Shown piece by piece: positions 23,401 through 31,703 of a DNA stretch of 64,000 nt. The notes beneath the pieces were generated by a model, which worked only from the letters and a program-made list of their open reading frames with translations, was not told where the DNA came from and searched no databases. The translations under genes and the position numbers were made by a program. Within the stretch, counting starts at the first letter, position 1. Each line of letters opens with the position of its first letter. Location of the stretch: positions 140,856 to 204,855 of the forward strand of contig NZ_FNOV01000005.1 of NCBI RefSeq assembly GCF_900107135.1, read 5' to 3'. Origin of the DNA: Hymenobacter psychrophilus (GTDB lineage: Bacteria; Bacteroidota; Bacteroidia; Cytophagales; Hymenobacteraceae).

Positions 23401-24759
23401 ATGCCCAACCTTACCCCGACCGCCCACCCCGATGCCCACCTGTTTAGGGTACAGCACCCCGAGTGGGCCGCCAACGCGACCATCTACGAAGTCAATATCC
23501 GACAATACACGCCTGAAGGCACATTCCGGGCCTTTATGGCGCACCTGCCGCGGCTGGCCGAAATGGGCATCAGCATCATCTGGCTGATGCCCATTCACCC
23601 GATTGGCGAGCAGGGCCGTAAGGGCACGCGGGGCAGCCAGTACGCCGTGCGCGACTATTTTGGGGTGAACCCGGAGTTCGGGACGCTGACCGATCTGCGG
23701 GCCTTGGTGGCCGAAGCCCACCGCCTGGGCCTGCGCGTGCTGCTCGACTGGGTGGCCAACCATACCAGCTGGGACAACCCCCTCGTACAGGCGCACCCCC
23801 ACTGGTACCAGCACGATGCCCAGGGCCAGCTAATGCCGCCCGTGGCCGACTGGCACGACGTGGTAGCCCTCGACTACAGCCAGCCCGACCTGCGCCGCTA
23901 TATGACGGAGGCGCTGAGCTACTGGGTGCGCGAGGCCGATATCGACGGCTACCGCTGCGACGTGGCCGCGCTGGTACCTACCAACTTCTGGGACGAGGTG
24001 CGGCCGGCCCTGGAAGCCATCAAGCCCGTGTTCATGCTGGCCGAGTGGGACGAGCTGTATCCTTCGGGCGGCCTGAGCTGGGAGGATTTCAACCCCGATA
24101 CCCACCTGCTGGAACGCGCCTTCGACATGACGTTTGGCCTGCGCCTGCACTACCTGTTCGACAGCATCGCCGAAGGCAAGGCCGAACCGGCGGCCATCGA
24201 CGAGTACCGCGCCGCCGAACGGGCCAAGTACCCGGCGCGGGTGTACCTGATGAATTTCACTAGCAACCACGACGTGAACAGCTGGGACGGCACCGAATAT
24301 GAGCGCCTGGGGCCGCTGGCGCAGCCTTTCGCCGTGCTCACGGTGCTGCTGCCGGGCATGCCGCTGGTGTATTCGGGGCAGGAAGCCGGGCTGAACAGAC
24401 GGCTGGCCTTCTTCGACCACGACCCGATAGATTGGCAGCATTTCCCGCTCCAGAACTTCTATACCCAACTATTGCAGCTCAAGCGCCGCCACCCGACCCT
24501 GCGCAACGGCGACCCGGCCAGCCGCTTCGTGCGCCTGCCCGGCCCGGCCAGCCTCTACGGCTTCATCCGCGAAAAGGCCGGCGCGGCCGTGCTCTGCGTC
24601 ATCAACACGGCCCCCGAAACGGCGGCCCTGCCCCTACCCGAGTCCGCCGCCGGCACCTGGCGCGACATTTTCAGCGAGGAGCAACTCATGTTCCGGACCG
24701 GAGACGAGCTGCCCGTATCCGGCCACGGCTGGCGGGTGCTGGAAAGAGTAGCGGGGTGA
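23401..24759 (+). CDS. GH13 alpha-amylase family enzyme, cytoplasmic
   Basis: 452 residues from the ATG at 23401; the 28 extra codons upstream look untranslated. No signal peptide, so it acts on intracellular alpha-glucans such as glycogen or imported maltodextrin. GH13 barrel motifs: region I LLDWVANHTSW, region II DGYRCDVAALVP with nucleophile D187, region III FMLAEWDE with acid E215, region IV NFTSNHDVNSW with D291. Substrate-binding PIGEQGRKGTRGSQYAV resembles the maltogenic amylase-like and GH13 enzymes of Bacteroidota. C-terminal beta domain from about 370. Fits with the branching enzyme 6 kb away. An inverted repeat terminator follows. Confidence 0.9.
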   Translation: MPNLTPTAHPDAHLFRVQHPEWAANATIYEVNIRQYTPEGTFRAFMAHLPRLAEMGISIIWLMPIHPIGEQGRKGTRGSQYAVRDYFGVNPEFGTLTDLRALVAEAHRLGLRVLLDWVANHTSWDNPLVQAHPHWYQHDAQGQLMPPVADWHDVVALDYSQPDLRRYMTEALSYWVREADIDGYRCDVAALVPTNFWDEVRPALEAIKPVFMLAEWDELYPSGGLSWEDFNPDTHLLERAFDMTFGLRLHYLFDSIAEGKAEPAAIDEYRAAERAKYPARVYLMNFTSNHDVNSWDGTEYERLGPLAQPFAVLTVLLPGMPLVYSGQEAGLNRRLAFFDHDPIDWQHFPLQNFYTQLLQLKRRHPTLRNGDPASRFVRLPGPASLYGFIREKAGAAVLCVINTAPETAALPLPESAAGTWRDIFSEEQLMFRTGDELPVSGHGWRVLERVAG

Positions 24760-24809
24760 TGATAAGCCGGTGTACGTTCGTCTCATAAGGTACCCCGAGT
24801 TGCGCAGAA

Positions 24810-24866
24810 CGACGTGGGGGCGGGAACAACCGCAGGACAGCGAAGCGAAGCCCCGCCCCTACGTCG
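24810..24866. terminator. Inverted repeat between convergent genes
   Basis: CGACGTGGGGGCGGG (24810-24824) pairs with CCCGCCCCTACGTCG (24852-24866) with one G-T wobble, around a 27-base loop. No T-run. It lies between the amylase and beta-lactamase stops and may terminate both, or be another dispersed palindrome. Confidence 0.6.
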
Positions 24867-24876
24867 CCCTCCCCCA

Positions 24877-25701
24877 TCACTGCATTACCTCCGCCAGTGC
24901 CGCCTCTACAATAAGCTGGCGGGCGGGGCCGAAACGGGCATCGGCGGGCTGGCCATTTTGGGGCTCGGCATTGAGGGCGAAGAAGATGCGCCGGCCATCG
25001 GCGCGGGCCAGCCAGCCCACCAGCCAGCCGTTGTCGGGGTTGCCGGCCGAGCGGAAGCGCCAGCCGGTTTTACCGTAGAGCGTGGCGGTGGGCGTTTTCC
25101 GGAGAATAAGTAGCTGCTTTACGGCCTGCTGGTGGCGCTTGGCAATGGGCAGGGTTTCGGCCTGCAGGCGGCGCAGGAAATCGATTTGTTCAAACTGGCT
25201 GATGCGCGAATCGCCATCGAGCCAGAAGGTATCGAGCGTGGCGGGCGTAACCACCATGCCGGGGTAGCCCAGCTTCGGCAGCCACTGCTGGTAGGCGGCC
25301 ACGCCAATGCGGCGGGCCAACTGCTGGTAGCAGGGCACGGCCGACACGCGCAGGGCCCGGGCAAAAGGCATATCCTGGTTCCAGGCAGCAATACTGCGCG
25401 TGGTGCCGTCCCAGCGGCAGATGTCGGCCGTGTCGCGCAGGGCGCCGGTTTGCAGGGCCAGCAGGGTGTTGGGGATTTTGAACGTGGAGGCCGGCAGAAA
25501 ACGCTGGCGGCAGCGGGCGGCGTTGTAGGCGGTGAACTGCCCGGCCGTTTCGTCGTAGAGCAGCAGGGAGCCGTCGAGGCCCTGGGCCCGGAACAAGGGG
25601 CCGAAATCGTACTCGGCAACTGCTTGGCCAGCCAGCGGACGGGTACAGGCGGCCAGTAGCAGCGTATAAAAAACCAATAGCAACAAGAAGGCCTGGCGCA
25701 T
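24877..25701 (-). CDS. Class D (OXA-type) beta-lactamase, lipoprotein
   Basis: Serine hydrolase of the OXA/BlaR sensor-domain family, 274 residues from the ATG at 25701, chosen because it starts a lipoprotein signal (LLLLVFYTLLLAAC, Cys19). Motifs: STFK (S72, K75), SAV (S120-V122), and KTGW (K211-G213), with WDG and FWLDGDSRISQFEQIDFL in the usual places. The third class D box, normally YGN, reads YPG (146-148), so activity on particular drugs cannot be assumed. No BlaR/BlaI or transposon nearby; it looks like a resident chromosomal gene. A perfect -7 element lies 23 bases upstream. Confidence 0.9.
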   Translation of the reverse strand: MRQAFLLLLVFYTLLLAACTRPLAGQAVAEYDFGPLFRAQGLDGSLLLYDETAGQFTAYNAARCRQRFLPASTFKIPNTLLALQTGALRDTADICRWDGTTRSIAAWNQDMPFARALRVSAVPCYQQLARRIGVAAYQQWLPKLGYPGMVVTPATLDTFWLDGDSRISQFEQIDFLRRLQAETLPIAKRHQQAVKQLLILRKTPTATLYGKTGWRFRSAGNPDNGWLVGWLARADGRRIFFALNAEPQNGQPADARFGPARQLIVEAALAEVMQ

Positions 25702-25723
25702 GGATTTGCGGAGTTCGTACGCC

Positions 25724-25731
25724 CAAAAGTA
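25724..25731 (-). promoter_or_regulatory. -7 element TACTTTTG upstream of the OXA-type gene
   Basis: The minus strand reads TACTTTTG, an exact TAnnTTTG match, 22 bases before the ATG at 25701. The predicted leader would be about 16 bases. No clear TTG box at the normal distance. Confidence 0.5.
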
Positions 25732-25811
25732 CGCGCCGCGCCGAACCAGAGCCCACACCATCAACTCCCATCAGTTACTTTCCCAACTCCGAACCCTCTT
25801 AGCTTAACAAA

Positions 25812-26765
25812 ATGCAACAACGCGAACTGGGCCGCTCGGGCCTGCGCACCGCACCCCTCGTACTGGGCGGCAACGTATTCGGCTGGACCGCCGACGAGGC
25901 GACCTCCTTTAAGGTGCTCGATGCCTTTGTGGCCGGCGGCGGCAACGCCATTGATACGGCCAACGTGTACTCGGCCTGGGTGCCGGGCCACCAGGGTGGC
26001 GAATCAGAAGCCGTTATCGGCAAGTGGCTGCAGCGCCGCGGCCGGCGCGACGATGTACTCATCTTCTCGAAAGTGGGCATGAAGATGGGCGACGGCCGCC
26101 AGGGCCTGGGCCGCGACTACATCCGCACAGCGGTAGAGGAGACGCTCAGCCGCCTCAAAACCGATTATATTGATTTGTACCAGTCGCACCAGGACGATGA
26201 GGAGCGCACCGTAACCGAGCCGCTGGAAGCGTACGCCGAGCTCATTAAAGAGGGTAAGGTGCGCGCCATTGGGGCCAGCAACTTCGGGGCCGGGCGGCTG
26301 TGGGCGGCCCTGCAGGCCAGCGAAACCCAGGGCCTGCCCCGCTACGAAACCTTTCAGCCCGAGTACAACCTTTACCAGCGCGAGGCGCTCGAAAAAGACC
26401 TGCTCCCGCTCTGCCAGGAGTACGGCCTGGGCATCATCCCGTACTTCGGGCTGGCCTCGGGCTTCCTGACGGGCAAGTACCGCTCGGAGAAAGACCTGGC
26501 CAAAAGCGTGCGCGGCAGCAGCATCGGCCCCAAATACCTCAACGAGCGCGGCTATACCGTTCTGGCGGCCCTGGATGCTGTGGTAGCCCGCCACGCCGGC
26601 ACCTCGCCCGCCCAGGTGGCCCTGGCCTGGATTATGGCCCGCCCCGGCCTGACGGCCCCCATTGCCTCGGCCACCAGCGTGAGCCAAGTGGAGGAACTGA
26701 TTAAAGCCATGCAATTGGAACTGACGGAAGCCGATATGCACCAGCTGAGCCAAGCGAGTGATTAG
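25812..26765 (+). CDS. Aldo/keto reductase
   Basis: 317-residue NADPH-dependent oxidoreductase of the AKR superfamily (YghZ/IolS-like). The barrel opens with MQQRELGRSGLRTAPLVLGG; catalytic tetrad candidates are Asp in NAIDTANVYSAW (D-Tyr), Lys in ILIFSKVGMKMG and His in DLYQSHQDDEE. Cofactor-side segments IRAIGASNFGAG and ITAPIASATSVSQVEEL are in place. Soluble. Substrate unknown. The last two codons and the stop (Ser-Asp-stop) are already part of a nine-copy heptamer array, so the C-terminal residues are encoded by the repeat. Confidence 0.88.
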   Translation: MQQRELGRSGLRTAPLVLGGNVFGWTADEATSFKVLDAFVAGGGNAIDTANVYSAWVPGHQGGESEAVIGKWLQRRGRRDDVLIFSKVGMKMGDGRQGLGRDYIRTAVEETLSRLKTDYIDLYQSHQDDEERTVTEPLEAYAELIKEGKVRAIGASNFGAGRLWAALQASETQGLPRYETFQPEYNLYQREALEKDLLPLCQEYGLGIIPYFGLASGFLTGKYRSEKDLAKSVRGSSIGPKYLNERGYTVLAALDAVVARHAGTSPAQVALAWIMARPGLTAPIASATSVSQVEELIKAMQLELTEADMHQLSQASD

Positions 26766-26819
26766 TGATTAGTGATTAGTGATTAGTGATTAGTGATTAG
26801 TGATTAGTGATTAGTGATT
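26757..26819 (+). repeat. AGTGATT heptamer array overlapping a stop codon
   Basis: Nine perfect copies of AGTGATT. The array includes the last two codons and TAG stop of the aldo/keto reductase gene. Each unit gives TGA and TAG triplets, in rotating frame. A mini-hairpin of the GTCATCCTGA-like family follows directly. Confidence 0.95.
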
Positions 26820-26824
26820 AGTGG

Positions 26825-26856
26825 AAGAACGTCATGCTGCTCAGCATGACGTTCTT
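26825..26856. terminator. Hairpin AAGAACGTCATGCTG family, terminator-like
   Basis: Perfect 15-base arms (26825-26839 and 26842-26856) with a two-base loop and a T-run on the plus side (TTCTTTT). Its arm, GAACGTCATGCTG, is a short version of the palindromes at 43689 and 62163. It probably terminates the aldo/keto reductase transcript. Confidence 0.8.
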
Positions 26857-26907
26857 TTCGACCAATTCCCCATGCGACCAACTCACATTACCACCAAGCT
26901 CAATTAA

Positions 26908-27618
26908 ATGGACCAACCGCCCGTAGTACCGTTCGACTGGCACCGCATTTTGTGGGCCGATAACACGACGTGGGTGTTTCTGCTTGAAATTGCCTTCCGC
27001 TGCGGCGTTATGTACCTGCTGATTCTGGGGGCGTTGCGGGTAATGGGGCGGCGCGGGGTGCGGCAGCTTTCTATTTTCGAGCTGAGTATTATTCTGGGCC
27101 TGGGCTCGGCCGCCGGCGACGCCATGCTCTACGACGACACGCCCCTGCTGCCCACGCTGGTCGTGTTCGGGATGGTGACGGGCTTCTACCTGCTCTTCAA
27201 CCGCCTCACCGAGTGGTACCCGCGTTTCTCCGACTGGCTGGAGGGCCAGCCCGTGCTACTGATCGAGGAAGGCATCATCAACCAGCAACACTTTAAACAG
27301 CAGAACCTGACGCTAAAGGAGCTATTCGGCGAGCTGCGGCAGCTGCAGGTGGAGCACCTGGGGCAGGTGCGCCGGGCCTACGTGGAGGCCACCGGCGAAT
27401 TTAGCGTGTATTTTTTCGAGGATGACGCCGTGCGGCCCGGCCTGCCCATCTGGCCCGAGCGGCTCGCTGAGGCCCAGCCCACGGCAGCCCAGGCCGGCCC
27501 CCACGCCTGCGTCAGTTGCGGGCTGGTACGCGAGCTGGCCGAGGCCGCCGCCGCCCGCTGCGCCAACTGCCACAACAATGCCTGGCTGCCCACCAGCACG
27601 GCCCGGCGGGTAGATTGA
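26908..27618 (+). CDS. DUF421 (YetF-type) membrane protein with zinc-ribbon tail
   Basis: 236 residues. Three N-terminal membrane helices (FLLEIAFRCGVMYLLILGALRVMG, given here as residues 24-47; then about 55-73 and 80-97) precede the YetF-type soluble domain with the hallmarks GRRGVRQLSIFEL, LEGQPVLLIEEGIIN and VEATGEFSVYF. DUF421 proteins are common, including B. subtilis YetF and SpoVA-like relatives, but their biochemical role is not settled. Unusually, the C-terminus carries CVSC (201, 204) and CANC (218, 221) spaced by 13 residues, a zinc-ribbon-like knuckle. Solo gene between hairpins. Confidence 0.85.
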   Translation: MDQPPVVPFDWHRILWADNTTWVFLLEIAFRCGVMYLLILGALRVMGRRGVRQLSIFELSIILGLGSAAGDAMLYDDTPLLPTLVVFGMVTGFYLLFNRLTEWYPRFSDWLEGQPVLLIEEGIINQQHFKQQNLTLKELFGELRQLQVEHLGQVRRAYVEATGEFSVYFFEDDAVRPGLPIWPERLAEAQPTAAQAGPHACVSCGLVRELAEAAAARCANCHNNAWLPTSTARRVD

Positions 27619-27665
27619 AGCAGGCAAGCACTCGTTGGCTTCCGGCCTGCACAACTGGCAGAACA

Positions 27666-28310
27666 TTATTTGCTCACCGTGAGCCGCCAATACACGAGCG
27701 TGCCCTGGTGGCCTCCAGTCCACTTTTCTCCTTTCAGGTACAGCGTGTTCGGGCCGGTCCAGAACAGCTCTTCCGGCTCCCAGGCAGTTGGCCGCAGCTC
27801 CCAGAACGGGCGTAGCGTGCCGTTTTTCAACCGCAAAAGCTGCACTAGGTTTGGCTGACCACCCGAGTATTCCAGGCCCGCACTGATGGCGGCGACGCTC
27901 CGCTGGTCGGGCGAGTACAGCGGCGGACCGTAGAGCGTCAGGCGGCGGCCTTCGGGACTGATAAGCCACCACTCGCCGGTTTCATACAACGTTACTTCCA
28001 CCAGATGCCGCCGGAAGGGCGTGAGCAGGCCGAGGTAGGCATACCGGGTTTCCTGCTCCTCCGACTGGCCGCGCGCGACGGCCGCCGCATCAATTACCAC
28101 GTTGCGGTAGTGCTGCGGGCCGGCCGTGGTTGGGATAGTGAGTTGCCCGTTGCGGGCTTGAACTGGAAAAGTGGTGGGCACTTTGGCAGGCGTGCCTGCT
28201 GCTTTGGCCTGTTGATATTCGGTCGCGGATATAGCGCGGAAGGTGACGGTAGGCGGGGCATCTGGCCGGGCCACGAGCAACAACACAACGGGCCACGAGC
28301 GTATCTGCAT
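27666..28310 (-). CDS. Exported protein of unknown function
   Basis: 214 residues. A short hydrophobic N-terminus (MQIRSWPVVLLLVARP) could act as a signal or anchor but is weak. The rest has segments such as ETGEWWLISPEGRRLTLYGP, ERTAWEPEELFWTGPNTLYL-like aromatic-rich beta strands (about 160-200) and a terminal LVYWRLTVSK, suggesting a beta-propeller or WD-like fragment. No named family recognised. It is convergent with the DUF421 gene across 47 bases and divergent from serA. Confidence 0.5.
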   Translation of the reverse strand: MQIRSWPVVLLLVARPDAPPTVTFRAISATEYQQAKAAGTPAKVPTTFPVQARNGQLTIPTTAGPQHYRNVVIDAAAVARGQSEEQETRYAYLGLLTPFRRHLVEVTLYETGEWWLISPEGRRLTLYGPPLYSPDQRSVAAISAGLEYSGGQPNLVQLLRLKNGTLRPFWELRPTAWEPEELFWTGPNTLYLKGEKWTGGHQGTLVYWRLTVSK

Positions 28311-28399
28311 GCCCTAAAGTAGCCACCAGCCGTTAAACCACCCAGCGTTGCGCCATCCATTTCCCTGTTGCCCCGCCGCGCCCTACCTTGCCGCCCGAT

Positions 28400-30328
28400 A
28401 TGCCCGACCACTTGCCCGACCAACTGCCCCCCGACCCCGCCGCCCCCCTGCCCTACCTCATCATCGACTTCGACTCCACCTTCACGCAGGTGGAAGGGCT
28501 GGACGAGCTGGCCGATATTGCCCTTGAAAACAGTCCCGAACGTGAGAACATCGTGGGCCAGATTCGGGCGCTGACCGACCGGGGCATGAGCGGGGAACTA
28601 AACTTTGCCGACTCGCTGAAGCAGCGGCTGGCGCTGCTGCCGGCCCGGCGCGAGCATATCGGCCTGCTGGTGGCGCGGCTGCGGGGCAAAGTGTCGGAGA
28701 GCATTAAGCGCAATCGAGGCTTTTTTGAGCAGTTTCCGGGCCGGGTGTACATCGTCAGCAGCGGCTTCCGCGAGTTTATTGAGCCGGTGGTAGGCGAGTT
28801 CGGCATTGCCCCCGAGTTCGTGCTGGCCAACACGTTTACGTTTGCCGATGACGGCCGCATCACCGGCTTCGACCCCGACAATGTGCTGAGCCGCGACGGC
28901 GGCAAAATTGAGCAGCTGCGGCGCCTGCACCTAACCGGGCCGGTGTACGTGCTCGGCGACGGCTACACCGACTACCAGATGCGCGAGGCCGGCCTGGCCG
29001 ACCGCTTCTACGCTTTCACCGAGAACGTGGCCCGCCCCGCCGTGGTGGCCCAGGCCGATAAAGTATTGCCTTCCTTCGACGAGTTTCTCTACCAGAACAA
29101 GCTACCCATGAGCCTGAGCTACCCCAAAAACCGCATCAAAGTACTGCTGCTCGAAAACCCCGATTCGCGCGCCGAGGAGCTGTTCCGGGCCGAGGGCTAC
29201 CAGGTGGAAATCGTGACGGGCGGGCTGGACGAAGACGAGCTGGTGGCCCGCATCGAGGGCGTGAGCCTGCTCGGCATCCGCAGCAAAACCCAGGTAACGG
29301 CCCGGGTGCTCGAAGCCGCCAACCGGCTCATCGGCATCGGCGCGTTCTGCATCGGCACCAACCAGATTGACCTGACCGAGTGCCTCAAAAAAGGCGTGGC
29401 CGTGTTCAACGCGCCCTTCAGCAACACCCGCTCGGTGGTGGAGCTGGCGCTGGGCGAAATCCTGCTGCTGGCCCGCCGCATCCCCGAAAAAAACGCCAAA
29501 ATGCACACCGGCCACTGGGATAAATCGGCGGGCGGGGCGTTTGAGGTGCGGGGAAAGAAGCTGGGCATCGTGGGCTACGGCAACATCGGCTCGCAGCTGT
29601 CGGTGGTGGCCGAGGCCATCGGGCTGCAGGTGCTCTACTTTGATATTGCCGAGAAGCTGCAGCTGGGCAACGCCACCCGCTGCCGCACCCTGGCCGAGCT
29701 GCTGGAGCAGGCCGACATCGTGACGCTGCACGTGGATGGCCGCTCCGAAAACACCAACCTGTTCGGGGCCGAAGAATTTGCCCGTATGAAGCCCGGCGCC
29801 CTGTTTCTCAACAACGCCCGCGGCCCGGTGGTGGATGTGCCCGCGCTGGCCGCCGCGTTGCGGGCCGGCCACCTGGGCGGGGCCGCCGTCGATGTGTTTC
29901 CGGAGGAGCCCAAAACCAACGCCGAGCCCTTCGAGAGCGAGCTGCGGGGCCTGCCCAACGTGCTGCTCACGCCCCACATCGGGGGCTCCACGGCCGAGGC
30001 CCAGCGCAACATTGCCGAGTTTGTGCCCGAGCGGCTGATGCAGTACGTGAACACCGGCAACACCCAGCAGAGCGTCAATTTCCCCAATATTCAGCTGCCC
30101 GAGCAGGCCGCCCACCGGCTCATGCACATCCACCACAACGTGCCCGGCGTACTGGCCCGCATCAACCAGGTGCTGGCCGCCCACTCGGTCAATATTCTGG
30201 GTCAGTACCTGAAAACCAACGAGCACATTGGCTACGTGATTACCGACGTGGACAAGCAATACGAGCCCGCCCTGATCGAGGAGCTGCGTGAAGTGGAGCA
30301 CACCATCAAGTTCCGGGTGCTCTACTAG
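28400..30328 (+). CDS. serA: SerB-SerA fusion: phosphoserine phosphatase-like plus 3-phosphoglycerate dehydrogenase
   Basis: 642 residues from the ATG at 28400 (a TTG twelve bases earlier is in frame but less likely; TACCTTG at 28384-28390 resembles a promoter core). Residues 18-235 are a HAD phosphatase: nucleophile motif DFDST (D23, D25), VSSG (S120/S121), Lys in the LSRDGGKIEQL region and GDGYTD (186-191) are all present, as in SerB. Residues 245-560 are a PGDH: NAD loop GYGNIG (392-397), NNARG with Arg474, PEEP with Glu503, catalytic His526. An ACT regulatory domain fills 572-642. The one chain should catalyse the first and the last step of serine synthesis. Confidence 0.9.
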   Translation: MPDHLPDQLPPDPAAPLPYLIIDFDSTFTQVEGLDELADIALENSPERENIVGQIRALTDRGMSGELNFADSLKQRLALLPARREHIGLLVARLRGKVSESIKRNRGFFEQFPGRVYIVSSGFREFIEPVVGEFGIAPEFVLANTFTFADDGRITGFDPDNVLSRDGGKIEQLRRLHLTGPVYVLGDGYTDYQMREAGLADRFYAFTENVARPAVVAQADKVLPSFDEFLYQNKLPMSLSYPKNRIKVLLLENPDSRAEELFRAEGYQVEIVTGGLDEDELVARIEGVSLLGIRSKTQVTARVLEAANRLIGIGAFCIGTNQIDLTECLKKGVAVFNAPFSNTRSVVELALGEILLLARRIPEKNAKMHTGHWDKSAGGAFEVRGKKLGIVGYGNIGSQLSVVAEAIGLQVLYFDIAEKLQLGNATRCRTLAELLEQADIVTLHVDGRSENTNLFGAEEFARMKPGALFLNNARGPVVDVPALAAALRAGHLGGAAVDVFPEEPKTNAEPFESELRGLPNVLLTPHIGGSTAEAQRNIAEFVPERLMQYVNTGNTQQSVNFPNIQLPEQAAHRLMHIHHNVPGVLARINQVLAAHSVNILGQYLKTNEHIGYVITDVDKQYEPALIEELREVEHTIKFRVLY

Positions 30329-30512
30329 ACCACGGATTAGCGCGGAGTTGTAGCGGATTGCATGAATTCTGTGGACGGTTTCGTGGCGCCGGAGCACTCG
30401 TTTTATTGGGCCGGCCGGCTCCGGTTGCGGCGGATGAACGGGCCCGGCGGTGGCCACGAAATTCTGTGGATATTGGGCGCGGTTTATCCTCCTTATCAAT
30501 CCATTTCGTCTT

Positions 30513-31643
30513 ATGAGAAATACGTTTATCGGCCTGCTACTGGCCACCTTCCCGCTACTGGCTAAAGCCCAGGAGCCGGTTCCGTTTACCATCAGAGGCA
30601 CCATCGGTAAGCTCAATGCCCCAGCCAAAGTATACCTGCTACGCGGGACGGAGCTGCTGGATTCTACCACGCTAAAAAACGGCGTCTTCGAGTTCAAAGG
30701 CACCACCGACCGCCCTAAAGAAGTGGATATTTTGGTGCAGCGCAACGGCCGGCTGCGCAATGCCTATGCCGGGTCGGCTAACCGCACCAGATTTTTTCTG
30801 GAGCCGGGCCCGGTAGTGCTCACTACCCCCGATTCTCTCCCGAACGCCCGGCTCAAAGGCACCCAACTCACCACCGATTACAACCGCCTGATAGCCTCGC
30901 AGCAACCTATCTCCGACAAAGCAACGGCAGCCGGTACTGAATGGCAGAAGGCGACGCCGCAGGAACGGGAGTCTCCAATATTCAAGGAGCGAATGAAAGC
31001 GGCGTATGATGAACGCAACAAAGACTACCAACGAAGCTATGCGGCGTTCATAAAAGCTAATCCGGCTTCCTGGGTAAGCCTGGATGCCATGCAGGGTGCC
31101 GCGGGCCCGGTTCCGCAGTATGCCGAGTTGGCCCCACTTTATCAGGCCTTGTCGCCCATGCTGCAAAACAGCCCCGAAGGGCAGCGTTATAAGGAAATGC
31201 TGGCAGTGCTCAAAGCCGTGGCCATCGGTGCCCCCGCCCCCGATTTTACCCTGCCTACGCCCACGGGCAAATCGGTTTCCCTGGCAGATTATCGTGGCAA
31301 ATATGTGCTTATCGATTTCTGGGCGAGTTGGTGCAAACCCTGCCGCCAGGAACATCCTAACATTGCCAAGATCTACAACGAGTACAAAAATCGAAGTTTT
31401 GATGTACTGAGCATCTCGCTTGACGAAGCTAATGCCCGCACCAAATGGCTAAAAGCCATTGCCGACGACCAGCTAGCCTGGACACAGGTATGGGACATAA
31501 GCGGCATGGATGGTACCACTGCAAAACGCTACAACGTCCGAGGCATCCCCCAGAACTTCCTGATTGACCCCAGCGGCAAAATTGTGGCCGTAAACCTACG
31601 CGGCGACGACCTCCCCGCCACCCTGGCCAAGCTGCTGAAGTAG
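30513..31643 (+). CDS. TlpA-type thioredoxin with N-terminal DUF4369
   Basis: 376 residues. Signal peptide (MRNTFIGLLLATFPLLAKAQ), then a DUF4369-type beta domain (VPFTIRGTIGKLNAPAKVYL), a helical middle with a KANPASWVSLDAMQG segment, and a C-terminal AhpC/TSA-TlpA thioredoxin domain with active site FWASWCKPCRQEH (C274, C277) and cis-Pro in RGIPQNFLIDPSG. Acts in the periplasm as a thiol-disulfide reductase; DUF4369-TlpA proteins are expanded in Bacteroidota. Its GC is lower than its neighbours (about 48% on one counted line). It is followed 60 bases later by a longer paralogue, a likely tandem duplicate and operon partner. Confidence 0.88.
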   Translation: MRNTFIGLLLATFPLLAKAQEPVPFTIRGTIGKLNAPAKVYLLRGTELLDSTTLKNGVFEFKGTTDRPKEVDILVQRNGRLRNAYAGSANRTRFFLEPGPVVLTTPDSLPNARLKGTQLTTDYNRLIASQQPISDKATAAGTEWQKATPQERESPIFKERMKAAYDERNKDYQRSYAAFIKANPASWVSLDAMQGAAGPVPQYAELAPLYQALSPMLQNSPEGQRYKEMLAVLKAVAIGAPAPDFTLPTPTGKSVSLADYRGKYVLIDFWASWCKPCRQEHPNIAKIYNEYKNRSFDVLSISLDEANARTKWLKAIADDQLAWTQVWDISGMDGTTAKRYNVRGIPQNFLIDPSGKIVAVNLRGDDLPATLAKLLK

Positions 31644-31703
31644 CCAAAGTAACGCCTGCGGCACGGCCGGCAGCCACCTATTTCTCTCGCTTATCCACTC
31701 CTT

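Noticed and set aside
15164..24759. Complete glycogen operon
   Set aside because: Only branching enzyme and a GH13 amylase are recognisable; no glgA, glgC or glgP, and genes are not adjacent.
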